From assembly GCA_013398275.1 (NCBI GenBank), contig VZSE01009483.1:2954931-3018930 (forward strand): a DNA stretch of 64,000 bases. Reading direction: 5' to 3'. Both the position numbers and the translations under genes were made by a program. The notes under the pieces were generated by a model, which was not told where the DNA came from, made no database searches, and saw only the letters and a program-made list of their open reading frames with translations. The DNA comes from Promerops cafer (Eukaryota > Chordata > Aves > Passeriformes > Nectariniidae). Below, piece after piece: positions 48,901-62,090 of the stretch (position 1 is the stretch's first letter; the number at the start of each line of letters is the position of its first letter).

Positions 48901-50744
48901 ATCTTGTGCTAAGTTATATGTAATTGCAGACAGTGTGTTCTTGATGGTGGTGTCTTTAAACATTCTTTTAAAACCAGAAATCTCGAAAAGTAAAAATGAA
49001 AACTCAAAATAAAATTAAGATATAAAGCTAGGTTTCCTACCAATACCTTTAGAACTGAGCTGAAATCTCAGATGTGATTCAGTCCATCTGCCTATCTCCA
49101 TGATAGATCAGAAAAATATGTCATGAAGTCAGTCACTTCATCTCAGGTCCTGGCTGGAGGCCTTTGAAAAGTGTGTGTGTATATGGATGTACAGCCATCT
49201 GTATCTGTGTGTTGCTTTGCCTTGTGCTTAAGGGATTCATACACATTTACATTTAGATTCAGTCTGCCTTACCTTTTAAATGAGGCTGAAATGCAACTGG
49301 TGGAGGAAAAAAGTTAATTTAAAAAAACTTTGGTGGTTTGAAAAATGGGGCATCTTACTAAAGGTTCCCTTATAATTGAGGGGGAGAGAAAGACACCTGC
49401 AGAGAACTGATCATCCCATTTGTTTTAGATGTCCGCCTTCAGGTGGGATGAATTACCTTCTGCATGTGTCTTCTTTTTGCACTCAGAGCAAGTCTAGGGC
49501 AAGTAGGTCACTAGCACAGCAAGCTCACAAAAGTACCTAAAAGTATTTCAGTTTTTATTACTGTCTGAGAAACATGGTTTGGATCTTCTAGCTCTCTTCA
49601 AAATGCCGCTTTTTTAGGATAAGATTAAAGATTTCTTTAGAGTGATGAGCAATGGCATTATAGTAGTTATTTCTGACCAGCAAGTGGTAATGGGCCATGT
49701 TCGTGAGCTTCAAGAATAAACGTTCACTACCACTGCTTCTGGGATAAAATGTGGAGGGTAGACTACTATTGAAGTAAGAGAAGCTTCAAGATTAGATTTG
49801 GCTTCCTTTTTTTTTTTTTTTTTTCTCCCAGGATCTCAGGCAGTTATTAAATAGACTTAGGCCAGCATACACTTCACAAGATCTTATGTTAGCAATTTTT
49901 TATGTGTACAGAGGTCAACTGAGATTAATATATCTCACTCCTGCCACCTGGTTGAGACCTCATAATGGCATTAGTGTCTGATTCATGGAGAATGAATTTA
50001 TCAGAGGTTTCTGGTGGGGTCTAAAATCACTGCTTGTAAGGAAGCAGCTCTTGGCAACACCTGGTTGAAGGTACATAGTCACAAAAATAGAGCCAGGGGT
50101 TGCTGTGGAGTTGCAAGTGCTGGAGGGAAAAGGGATTGATTGAATACTGCAAAGAACATCATAAATCTTGTTGTGGTAACATTCGTAGGAATATACTTTG
50201 GGTGTGGGCTGGTTGCACCAACATGTAAATGCAAACATGAATTTACATTTTTTAATCCCAGTACCTCTCCACCTTCTGAATCTTTTCAGTTGTGTTTGTC
50301 TCACTGCTCCACCAGCTCTTTTCCCTTTCCCTCTCTTCACTTATCCTGACCAAATCCACTCAGGCATAGTGCTAACTGAAAGATCTGTACCTGCAGATCT
50401 CCTCCCTGGAGCAGCTATAGTGCTTGTAGTCATTGACTCCTACATGTGTTCCTGCCCCTCATACTGTGTAGTGGGAGATACGTGGTACCTATCTGCTGCT
50501 CACGTGTTGTAAGATACTGTTTTCCTTTGTTGATCAGAAGATAGGACAGCAAAGAAAAAGTAAATAATCCCAAATATATTTAGAATTTGTTTTAGCATTT
50601 TCTTCCTTAAAATATCTAAATGCAGATATAAAATGTCTAAATCTTACTGTGTTAAAGCTTAAACATAATTTATTTCATTCAAATCAAGTGTAATTCTTTG
50701 TACATTCGAAGTATTGCAAACTTAAGACTTTTCCCCTCATTGGT
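45907..50744. other. PDGFD intron 1 segment, no gene seen
   Basis: AT-rich. T-run at 49807-49824. No transposon or exon recognised. The open frames over 49960-50512 overlap on both strands and look fortuitous. Confidence 0.5.
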
Positions 50745-50908
50745 AGGCTGCCTTACAGAGTTCAAGAAGTGTTTGGACAATACTCTCAGTCACATGCTGT
50801 GACTCTTGGGGATGGTCCTGGGCAGGGCTGGGAGTTGGATTCCTTGATCTTGGTAGGTCCCTTTCAACTCAGTTTATTCTGTGATTCTGTCATTCTGTGA
50901 TTCTGTGA
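50745..50908 (+). mobile_element. CR1 LINE 3' terminus
   Basis: 'ttcaagaagtgtttggacaa' and 'ggtccctttcaactcag' are followed by several GATTCTGT units of the CR1 end repeat. Same 3' UTR type as 1870 and 38834, in the opposite orientation. Confidence 0.92.
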
Positions 50909-53900
50909 ATGTGAGCTGCATTCTAAACTTTTCCCCCTGGATTGACTGCTGAACAGTGAGGATAAGGCTCTTCCCAGCTCCCTGGGAGACATTAATACAG
51001 TCTCTCTTCTCTCTGTTTTCCTGCTAGTCTTCAGAATGCTTACAGAACTGAAATACCTTTGAGCCTTTATCCTCAATTTAGCCAACAGATTCAACAGTTA
51101 TTAGGGAAACTCACAAGTGGGAATATAGGTATAGAGCAGATCCACACTGGTGATGTTATTGAGTGCTTATGGATTAAAAATAGATTTTGTGTATACCTAG
51201 AAGTCCATTTACGGAAACATTACAACGTGAAATCAGGCCTCAATGCTGCCTAAGTACTCATTTCACAGGAGTGTGGAATAAACTAGCAGTGACTTCAATG
51301 GGAATAGAGTATTGAGAGCTTTCAGAAATCCCCATCCTGTCGTATTTTTATTTCTCAGAGAGCTATGAGTATTTCAGATACTAGAATTTAAACACGTAAG
51401 GGAACAAAGAGTCATAGAAGGTAGGGAATTTCTCTTGTTTTTCAATAAGAGAAAATTAATGTCTCTTTAAAATGGTAATAGTCAAAAGAAATTAATGAAA
51501 GCAAGAGTCTGGAGAGATTGTGTTCCATTAAGAATGAACATAAGGTTGTATATCTAAACTTGCCAGTAAAGGTAGTTAATGTGTAATTCCTATCTAAAAG
51601 TAGAACATATGCATAATATTATAAGTGGCTGTTTGCATGGGAGAAGTAGTAGAGAGGTAAATCACATCTTGGATATTAGACTGAGATTTATATTGTGTTA
51701 GGAACAGCATGAGTCTATAAGGTTTGTTTAGAATTGTGCAATGGCTCTGAAACCAAAATAATTGCAGCTAGAAACTCTGTGTTCTCTGACCATCCAAATA
51801 CTGTTTCTGATTCACACATACTGAATTTACAACACAACTAAAACTTCATAACTCAGCATGCCCCATTTCTTTCTTTCCAAGAAAAGACCCAGCCGGTTCT
51901 TACCCAGCTCTTTACATTATTTTCTTTCCACTACTCGTGTTAAGAAAAATATTTGCAACTTGGATGTTTGTCTCCACAAATAATTTGTAGTTTAAATGAT
52001 ATAACTATTAACTACTTGTCTTCTCAAAGTTAAGCTTGAAAAGCTGATATACAGAAACATTCAGTGGGGACTTTGAGTGTTGCTTTTTTTGTCTTACTGC
52101 TGTGAAGCATTTTTTGTTTGGTTAAATGAACTGCACCAAAAAGAAAAAAAATATATATATAATAATAAAAGAGATAGTAAGTAGAAATGCAGAAGTGAGA
52201 GGATGTATAAATGGCACAATGCAGAAAAGCTAACATGGGGTTCTTTCTTTGACCCTCTTCGGGAATATGATGGAACTCAATTTAAATGAAAAATAGTAAT
52301 TCTGTAGAGGTCTCATAAGGATTTATTTACTCAATAAATTCACTTGCAAAAGTTCATGTGGTAGAAGGCTTGATTCTGATTATTTCTAAAGGGTATTTGG
52401 TTGCATCGAATGTGAGACAAATGGTTTAATACTGTTTGAGCAATGCTAAGGCACTTCTGGACTTGACCATATGCCCTGGAAGATAATGACATTACTATCT
52501 TTGTTTCCAAAATTCAGTACTGGACCCTGAATGAAATTAAATAGAAACTGTCATTAAATTAACGGAATGTTTATAGGGCTAGGAATCCAAATAGAATTAA
52601 AAAAAAAAAAAAAAAAAACAACAAAAAAAGCTGTGAACCAAAAGATGTTTTCCTTTGTTATCTAATATTACAGAATTGGTAATGGCTGTTGTTTTTTTTA
52701 AGTTGCCCTTTGAGGAACTTGGCACAAGCACTATCAGTAGAGAGTTATCAGACTGATTTGACCTGTTTCATCAGAGTTCCTTCTTGGCTCCTATTATTGC
52801 GCTTAGATTAAACAGAAAAGCAAAGGCAGATGTGTGTAATATGTTGGAGATAATGGTTTGGACAAGCTGTGGCTGGTTTTCCTCTCCTCTGGTTATTATC
52901 TGTTGACACACTGAAAAAATTCACTTGGAAGTGATCAGAACCGAAGGATCTCAGCATCAGTCCTCTCTTGGACTGAATAGCTTTCCAGTGGGGGAAAGGC
53001 TGGTTCAGAATGAAGGACCTGAAGAGAATAATAGCATTTCATATTGAAATTTTAGTCTGCAAATTGAAGGCTTTCACCATGCATTAAAAGTAAAGCTAAG
53101 ATACTCCTTTCTCTTCCTGCAGCTCTCCGTCTTTTTGCTTGACATCTTCATGAGGTTCACAATTGTTAGGTGGCTTTTTCCTCCTCCTTTCTGGCTTGAT
53201 CTTAAAAATGCTGAGAGTTGTGGCTCAGCTGTAGCAACAAATTTAAATGCGTTTAATCCTGGGAGTAGATTACTCAGTGTCCTTCACGTTTTGCAAGCCT
53301 GTGGTCTGTCTATCCTAAGCAGTAGTCCACTTTCAGAGACTTGTTTTGCCTTATGCCTGGAGTTTCCTCATCTTGATTGCCCTCTCCCATTTTTCGACTG
53401 AACTATTTCTGTCCTTCATTTTCCTGTGCAACTCATTCCACTTTGTATCCTGGGGTAGGGGTAAAAACCACCTCATGCTACCCACAGGTTGTCTTTCTCT
53501 TCTCATGCCTTTTTTATTATGCTGTATTAAACTAATTTTTCTGGGGTATGAGGTTTTGCCCATTAACAAAGCTGCATCTGTCTTCCTGCTAGGCAATATT
53601 CCTAAAGTAATTTCCTGCTCTTTACACTTTCTATGAAATACTTTGCTAAAATTCACATACTTCTTTTGTGCCAGTACTTCACCTTTGTCCCTTTTTTTGC
53701 TGACACTGTGTCAGTCCAAGTCTCTGTATACAGGTCAAGTGAACTCCGTCTTAAAAATAGTATATTCTTTGCTAGTGCTAGTACTACTTGGGGGCTGTAA
53801 CAAAGGTGCTTAGCAGCCTTCCTACCATTCTGGCTGTGATTTGTATGTGCCAAGTTTCCCTCTGTTTGCTTCCAGATGAACTCTTCCCTCCATGTTGGGT

Positions 53901-56900
53901 GTTTCTGTTTCTTTGAAATTTACACCGTGGTGTATTTATACAAAATGATCATGTTGTTTACTGATAAACTGACCCTTGCTAATAGGAAGATGTTCTGAGT
54001 AGTTTTGTTTCCTAGTCCCTTCTGGAATGCAGAACTAGCACACTGGTCTCCAGTTTTAGCACATGAGGGCTGTACTGCTGTTCAAGCAGTGGACTGTGTA
54101 TTAAGAGTGGTTGAAGACTTAAAGAGATGACAGATGAATTAGGTTTTGGGTGCTAAGCTGTTAAAATGCTTTCCTGAATGACAATGACTAGTTTTATGAG
54201 CAGCGAACCAATAAAGTTCGGTTTCTTTAGGGTTTTCAGCCTTTATGATGAGAGCCACTGTGGATTCCCTGATACCTGGTAAAGGTCCTCTGATTGTGCA
54301 GCCTTTTCCTGAGCCAGTGTCGTTAGCAGAGTCCCTTTTTCTAGCTGGCATCCTGTTTTCTCTTAACTTGCAGAAATACTGTACTTTGCAGCCTCTTTTC
54401 CTACCTCACCTTGGTTCCAATTGGCTTGAAGGTTAAAAATTCAGTAGTGGGTGTTGACAAGGAGGCGTGTTGACTTAGTGTGCTTCCATGGGTAACCAGC
54501 TCTAAAATTCTGCATGTAAATATGTGCCTTGTACAGGATCCTTTTGGCTATTGCATGCTATTGTTCATGCTTCAGTCTAAGTGGAATTATTAAATTATAG
54601 CTCACCAAGTGCATGTGTCACATACTTAAAAATAGTAAGATAGTTTGACAGAAAATACATATGACTAAAGAGTGTTTGTGGAAACAGTTTGAAGGCTGGT
54701 CTCCTACCTGTGCTAGCTCTGTCTGATTATCACAGTTCTTTGTGGAAAGTGGAGATAATGTTGATACTCTTGAAATACCAAGCATACACAACTCATTGAG
54801 GTGGTTAAGTGTTAGAGCTCTAAAGCTTTGCACCCTCTGGGATTTTCTGTTGGCTTAAGTGGAAGAAAGTGAGCAAGAGCTTTTGATGCTCATGATTTAC
54901 TGGGTGTTAAATACTTAGAAGAATTCTCCATCAGAGTGAGTCTCAACTTCCAACACCCATTTTTTGGACCTCTTGTTTTCAAGAGACTTATTTTTTGGCC
55001 CTGAATCAAGATAACACTCAAGCACATTCTTCCATCCCATTGACTTCAGTAGCATTAAGCTTCTTTGTGTCCATGTGTGTACATCGTAAACAAAGGGCTG
55101 ATTGCAGAAGTGATATGAACCAGTGGCCTAAAGGTGAAAATCTCCTTCTGAGATGCACTGTCAAATCCTCATACTTAGGAGATCACAGTGCTGCTATGTG
55201 CCAGCAGCTAGAATTAGAGAGGCTCTCAGCAAAAGTTGCGTGTTGCTGCAGGGTGAAATGTGATCAATACTTGAATTTTTTTCAGAATTAGCTAATATAT
55301 TTGATATTATTAGTTGGTGGCGTTTTTTGTTTTTTTTCTGTTGAGGGGGATAATGTGTTTTAAGAATGAATGAAGTTAACATAACGGTATAATAAAAGAA
55401 ACTTGAATACTTTTTTAGGGTGGAATCTTTCTCTTACACTAAAATCTCTTTCCATGCCATCTGTGTGTTACTGTTATTTCCATTGTGGTTGCTGAGCACC
55501 ATGTGGGTGTTGAATTGAAACACTGATCTCACCATCTCTCTCATTTCTAAACAAAGGCTATGCTTTTTTGAGTCTTTGAGAGCTTTTTCTTGTTTCACAC
55601 CACTGTAGCTTGAATGATTTCAGCAGAAGTAGGGTACTACAGAGGAGAGGCCTGATGCATTACAGCTGTAATGCTGACAGTGGCCTTTCAAATAATGCCG
55701 TTGTGGTGGGCTCACATGATTGTTATGAATGCAGGGGGTTTTATCCCAGGGTAGTTATTCTACAAGAAGAGTTCTTGCAGAACTGGTAAGCAAGTTATAG
55801 ACCAGAAAAAACCACTAGATTGATTCTGGCATTCTTTGTTAAACAGAGTGCAGTATTTCACCAAAAGGTTACTTCATTGCAATGACATATTTCTGAGTAG
55901 GGTTAGAGGAAATTTTTGTTTCATTACTTAAAAATCCTTTTTTAAAACATTTAAACTTGCTATAGTCCATTGTTAAGTTATTCCACTGGTTTGGAGTTAA
56001 TTTAATCTCATTTTCAGTCTGAATTTGTCTAGGCCTGTCTGAACTGTAGCAGCTTGCTGTGCCTCAGATATAAATATTTGTGATAATAGTAATGAGAATG
56101 GAAGATGTGTACTGGCTAAGAAAATTTTCAGTCTGTGAATTTGCTCTAGTGTGAGAGACTATTCCCAGTTTTTTAAAGCGATAAAGTAACTTGTTCTTTA
56201 TGTCAGTTTTATGCAGTTTTTTCACTTAAGAGATGGACTGGAATTCAGATTTTTCAAGATAACTTTACACTTTATTACTAAACTTTAAAATAAGATGTGA
56301 CATGAAGTCAAATAGCCCTGCTATACTTACGTGAGGTATGTGTCAGGATGATTTCCAGACTCAGAGCAGCTTATGATCTACCAGTAAAAATCATGGTTGT
56401 AACAAAGCTGCTTTGCCAAAAATACAAACCTTGCTTTATATTCTGGATCCTCCATGAAGGTTGTTGTTTTTAGAAGAATTTTTTCCCCCACGATGTTGGG
56501 TCTGTTCCTTTCCATATGGGAGAACTCTGGAATTAGCTATTTTCCAGCTGATAAAAGGGGACCTCTGTCTCCTGTCTTCTACCTGTTAGGGCATGTTGCA
56601 TTCCCTCTGATGTCTGCTGCCCTCTGCCCTCCTTACTGCTGAAGAAAGTCTCACATAAAACTTTTAAAAGTGTGGACCCTTATGATTCATGCTTATCAGT
56701 CCCAAGAAACCTGTATTGCTGTGAGACAGTGACACATACACAGTTATTTAAACCATGGGGTCTGGAGGACATGGTTTTACGTGTAAAGCCTTTTTTTTTT
56801 TTCTTTCTTATAATGAAGAGAGATGTTTAAGTTTTGCTTGGGAAATATCTGAATGCAACTGCTGCCTCCAGTGTGGTGATCCTTCAGATGTGATGTAGCT

Positions 56901-57163
56901 TCATGATACTTCATTAGTCCCACACATAACTAGTCTGAGCTGTTACCTTGTTTAACAGAAGTAAGGCATTGTGGTTTAGGATGTCATTATGAAAAAAAGG
57001 ACATTGTGAAGTTAACTGGAATATATATTAATCTATTAATTGTTGTAATGAAGCTTTCAAAGACCAAGATAATATTCCAGGAAGTCTGAGAGTCTTGCAG
57101 AGTCAGGAAAGAGTGAATATCAAGTAGTTTTCCAGGAAAAAAAAAAAAAAAAAAAAAAAAAAN

Positions 57164-57213
<50 letters not shown>

Positions 57214-60159
57214 GATTGTGGAAGTGGCAGACCTTCTGGTTGGAGAATATTTGTAGCATTACCTAACATGCCAATAAGACAATGAAACTTTGGCAGAGAT
57301 CTCTCTGTAGACAATGTTAAATATTGTGCTAAAAAATGCTAACATGTGTTGTCAGGGATTACAGGAGAAATGCTGATGAAATAGCTTACCAGAGAGGATG
57401 AAAATAGAGAGTGATATCATCTTGTTTACATGGAGATGCAGTAGAACACAGATTTGCAGTCAGTTCAGAGTCACACACTTGCGCAGATGTTCCCTGAGGC
57501 CACCTTACAGATAGATGTTTTCCCTCACTGAAGAACGTCCCACTGAAATGGGGCAGAGTTGGTGGCACCTTTCAATTCATCTCACTCAGTGATTTAAGCA
57601 GGGTGTACGTGAAGCTGTTCATCTGGGTTCTGTCTGCAGGCAGTGAGCAGTGATGGGCTCATCCTGAGAAGTCTTAACCACATCTCAGACTGGTGTTAAG
57701 GCAAGGTGATACTAATCCTCTCTTCTTTCCTTTTTTTTTTCCCTAACCTTCTGACTGTCCTGTGGGACTGGTTTTGCGCAGCAGAAGTCTACAACCCACT
57801 GTTAGCATTTCAAAGCACGCTAGCTGTTTCTGAATTTCCATTAATTAAAAACTTTGGTTAGGGCATTTCTTTGAACTATGACCTGTCTTCTTCCTTCTTT
57901 TCCTTATTTTATTTGCCCTAGTGCCCAGGGAAAATATATTAGTTTACATTTTTTTTAAACTTCCTTTCTTTCTCTTTGTAAATGAATAGGCTAGGCCATG
58001 TGTTGCTCTCAAGAGCTTGTAGCACACGAAGGATGTTGCACAACTGGGACCAAAAATGGCTGGAAAAGCTGAAAGCTGTGATAGGCTGCCAATTGCTGTG
58101 TTTGTGTCTGTTGCTAGAGAGAAGTTAATACATTTAATATATGGTAAAAAATTTACAAAAAGACTCAGACTAGAGAATAAATGAAAAATCAGTGGGAATG
58201 TAGAATGTTTACTGAGAGTCTGTCCCTCATAATTTTAACATCTCAGGTTAAATTTGACTTTCCTTGTAGTTTAACAGAAGTAACTCTGGTGACTTCACTC
58301 TTGCACAGCACAGGCTGGAGAAAGTCATGCAGCAAAAGTGGGTTAATCTGAGTGGTAGCAGAAGTTGCAGAGTGGAATGGAGGGACTCCCTTAGGTGTGA
58401 TCATGAGCGACCTCACTCCTTCGCATCCTCAGAAGAGCCACACTATAACCAGAATGAATGCAAGATAGTTGCATAAAAGTAATGCATAATGTTTTCCCCT
58501 GCCCACCCCCACAAGGAGAGTGAACTGACCTTTCATTCAGAGGTCTGTTACTTTCTGCTCGGCTACTATTCTGTAGTACATAGGTATTTCTTTCTAAGTA
58601 TACCAATGGTAATAGCAAGTAGCAACATTCACCAAAAGGTCCTGAAGGTCAGGAAGCAATGAGCTGGGGAGGGAAGAACAGCCTGTGCCGTCTCTGGGTT
58701 TGGTGAGAGAAAAGCAGGAGCAGAGCAGGAGGAGAGGGAAGCTTCTTTCCAGGCACTTGGACAGGAGATGGGTGTTAGACCTGACTGTCAGCATCTTGAG
58801 GTGCCAGCTGCAGTCAGTGTCAGGGCTGGGGGCAGCTCTGCTGGGCAGAGGATGTGCTTCTGCACCCCATTTGCTATAGTGTAATGCTTGTCTGCTAGGA
58901 AATTCACTGAATTTAAAATATTCAAAGTTCACTAAATGTCTGTGGTGGCAACACTTCCCTGTGAGTAACAGCTGTGCCTTTTGACATCATTCAGTAACAC
59001 TGCAGTCATTCAATTCTCTCCTAGCTTTTGCATAAAGAAGAGGAGATTGCTGTGCCTTGGGGATGAATGTGGACATTTCTCTTTCTTACCCTTATTGATT
59101 TCCTGTTATAACTTGTAGCATAATAGTGGTAATAGCTTGAACGTACTGTTTTTCTCAGCAATAAATGATGTGATAAACTACTGGTCCTTTTGTCTCCTAA
59201 TTTGCTCTGGCAGCCACATTAAGGCTTTTTACATAGCACAGTGATAGTTTTATTACTTTATTCAATTAGAACAGCAGACAACCTGAATGAAGTATGGAGG
59301 TACAAATGTAGTTCACATCTGGTACCCAGAAAATCTCATGGCCAGAACTGTATATTTATTATTACACACAAAATGTCAGCTTTAGGTCTGTGCTTGGACA
59401 TTCCAGCTCTTTTGACTATGGAGGAAACCCAAACATTTAGTTAGATGGGGTAGGAAGCTTCAGATGTCTTATCCCACCTAGTAAGCTCTTTGACTGTAGG
59501 GACTGCATTTGTGTATACCCAGTGTAACACTGGACTACCTTGATTATGTTTTGCTATCCGCATATGTATAGAGCTCTGGATAGCTGGGGAAGCTTTCCCA
59601 AGGAACTGGGAAAATGCCTTGGTAGTTATTTCACCTTAAGCTTTATGGTGCTGCACCTGTACTGTAACAGGTATCCAGATTTAGGTGTAGTTTGAAAGAT
59701 AATGCAGTGGTTTCCATGAATTGTCATTGTAGCAGCCCATGGCATAGTCATGTCTGTGTTCTACAGTCTCTGAGACGAGATCAGTCTGGAAGATACTGCT
59801 TGTGTAGTGTCTCATGTCCACAAGTTTCTGGCATGTATCCATGTAAACTTATTTTTATGACTTTGAAGCTAGTACTGTATAACAATTGAGAAGTGGCTGT
59901 GTCATCTATGTCTCACCCTCAAAGCTGTACAGCTTTAATACGGTATTTTAATATACTGATGATTTTTTTTTTTTAATGTCAGGTTGCTGTACTAGAAGCT
60001 GTAACAGCTATTTCTTTGTACAAGTTGCTAAAGAAAATGGACTTTTAATAAATACTTTTCTTTGGGGTCTGTTAAATGAGATTAACTGATGATATGTAGA
60101 ATATGATATGTAGGATCTTTGCACATGTATTATCAGGGCTCATTGACTGACCATTAAAC
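50909..60159. other. PDGFD intron 1 segment, no gene or transposon recognised
   Basis: 9.2 kb of AT-rich sequence. Notable items are an A-run (52599-52618) and a long A-run with one N (57137-57210). Open frames are short with no recognisable domains. Older diverged repeats could be hidden here. Confidence 0.5.
57137..57210. other. Long poly-A tract with one N (57163) and an inner TTTT
   Basis: About 70 A bases broken by N-TTTT. The length and the N suggest an assembly or sequencing problem at a homopolymer. Confidence 0.85.
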
Positions 60160-62090
60160 TAGATTTGAAGGGGCAAATGATTAAAACCAGGGTCACAAGA
60201 TAAGCCTGGGGACATCACACCGATGTTTGAGAGACGGTGTACTAGCAAGGTCATTCTGTCTGCCATCTCAGTAGAAGCTGGGGATGGAGATTGAATCAGC
60301 AGCAAAGATGGAAGGGTTGATGATGTGCCTGAGAATGGCCATATTGGAAGTAGGACTTCTCCCCCCAAAAATGCAGTGGGATCAGTAGCCCGTGAAGGGC
60401 ATCTACACCAATGCACACACCATGGCAGCAAGCAGGAGGAAATGGAAACCATGGCCTAGCAGGAAAACTATGGCATTGCCATCACAGAAATGTGATGACT
60501 CACACAGCTGGCGTGCTGCAATGGACAGGTAAAGTTCTTGAGAAGGGATAGGCAAGGAGTGAGACGTTGTGGGGTAGCCCTGTATGTTGGGGAGTGTCTC
60601 GATTGTCTAGAGCTTAACGATGGTAACCATAAGGTTGAGCATTTATAGGTAAGAACTAGGGTGAAGGCCAGCAGGGCAGCTGTCCTGGTGGGAGTCTGTT
60701 ACAGGCCACCCAACAAGGATGAAGGGGCAGGTGAAATATTCTGTAAGAAGCTGGGAGAAGTTTCACAGTCGCTAGCCCTTGTTCTTGTGGGGGATTTCAA
60801 CTTACCAGATGTCTGCTAGAAGTACAGCAGAGCAGAGAGGAGACAGTCCAGGATATTCCTGGAGTCTGTGAAAAAGACTTCCCCAACACAGCTGGTTAGG
60901 GAGCCAACTAGGGAAGTATCACAGTCTGGAGCTCTCTGTGACCCCTTTATTCAGCTTGGCTGGAGGTAGCTAGCGAAATAAGGGACAGGAACGATGGTTC
61001 TGCCCAGAAAAGAAAAACTTTAATAACAAAAATAACAAACGTGGAAACTGCAGAGTACAGGGACTAGATCCAAAGAGCCACGGGCATGGCAAACGCAGCC
61101 AGGTATAGGGGCATCTGAGGGCAAAGGTCCAATCACGAATGCGAACTCGGAACATGACCTTATTTGTACTAGGTACCGAACAACTGAGAACGAGAGCCAA
61201 ACTTGACCAAATACAGGATGGTTCTGTTAGCTTACTACTAATTCCCATGACCCCACTCTTCCCACCATGGCCTGGCTCCCCTGGTGTCTCCCCTCAGTAT
61301 ACTGTTTCCCGTGGCCTGAGATTGATGCTTCCTGTAAATGGTACTGAGGCCAAAGTCCTAGCTGGACGCGATTCCATAGGGAAGGTGTCCCCCTGGACCA
61401 GTTGTTTGTGAGCAGAGAAGGACTGGTGGGTGGTGTGGTGCTTGGAGGCCGTCCTGGGCCCAGCAGTCATGCAGTGACAGTTTTTGGTTCCAGGAGAGCT
61501 TGGACTTCAGAGGGCAGATTTTAGAAGCCCAGCCGAAAGAGTCCTTGGGAGTGAGTCATAAAGGGCAGAGGAGCCTAGGAAGGCTGGATGTGCTTTGAGA
61601 AGGAAATCTCAAAGATGCAGGAGCAGGCTGTCCCCATATGTCAAAAAATGAGCCAATGGAGACTGCTGGATGGCTTATCGGAGAGATCTGGGTGGGACTT
61701 GGGAAGAAAAGGAGAGTTTGTGACCTTTGGGAGAAGAGGAAAGCAACTCAGAACTACAAATGAGTACCATGAGATTATGCAGAGAGAAAATTAAAAGAGC
61801 CAAAGGCCAGCTAGAACTTAGGCTAGTGCCATAAAAGATAACAAAAAATATGTTTTCAAATATATTAGCAGTAGAAGAAAGGGTCAAGGAGAATTTCTGT
61901 CATCTACTGGATACAGAAGGAAATACAAGCTCTCCAGGGAAGTGGTGGAGTCACCACCCCAGGAGGTATTTGAAAAACATGGTGCTTAGGGACATGGTAT
62001 ATAGTGGTAAACTTGGGAGTACTTGGTTAATGGTTGAACTTGATGATCTTAAACCTATTTTCAAATCTAAATGATTCCATAATTCTGTTT
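60160..62090 (+). mobile_element. CR1 LINE (5' region of ORF2 plus 3' end; RT missing; split by an LTR)
   Basis: From about 60385 the + strand encodes the start of the CR1 ORF2 endonuclease ('ctacaccaatgcacacacca', 'ggcaggtgaaatattctg'; VLVGDFNLP at about 60782). After the LTR at 60917-61378 the element resumes within the endonuclease C-terminus ('gttgtttgtgagcagagaag', 'gagcttggacttcagagggc') and the linker ('aaaaagagccaaaggcc'-like). Near 61915 it jumps directly to the 3' UTR ('ggaagtggtggagtcaccac', 'acttgatgatcttaaacc'), ending at about 62090. The reverse transcriptase is absent. Stops and frameshifts make it inactive. The 5' boundary is approximate. Confidence 0.88.
60917..61378 (-). mobile_element. 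Solo LTR of an endogenous retrovirus (class II / ERVK-like), 462 bp
   Basis: The element is flanked by a perfect 6-bp duplication GGGAAG (60911-60916 and 61379-61384). Removing one copy and the insert rejoins CR1 ORF2 exactly. Six-base duplications are typical of class II (ERVK/alpha-beta-like) retroviruses. On the minus strand an ATTAAA (61024-61019) and an AATAAA (60951-60946) can serve as poly-A signals, which sets the orientation. The ends read TATGGAATC...GTGATA, so the usual TG...CA has decayed at both ends. No internal genes remain. Confidence 0.78.

Noticed and set aside
49960..50512. Overlapping open frames of 104-126 codons on both strands
   Set aside because: Mutually overlapping, no domains, no splice or promoter context. 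Likely chance.
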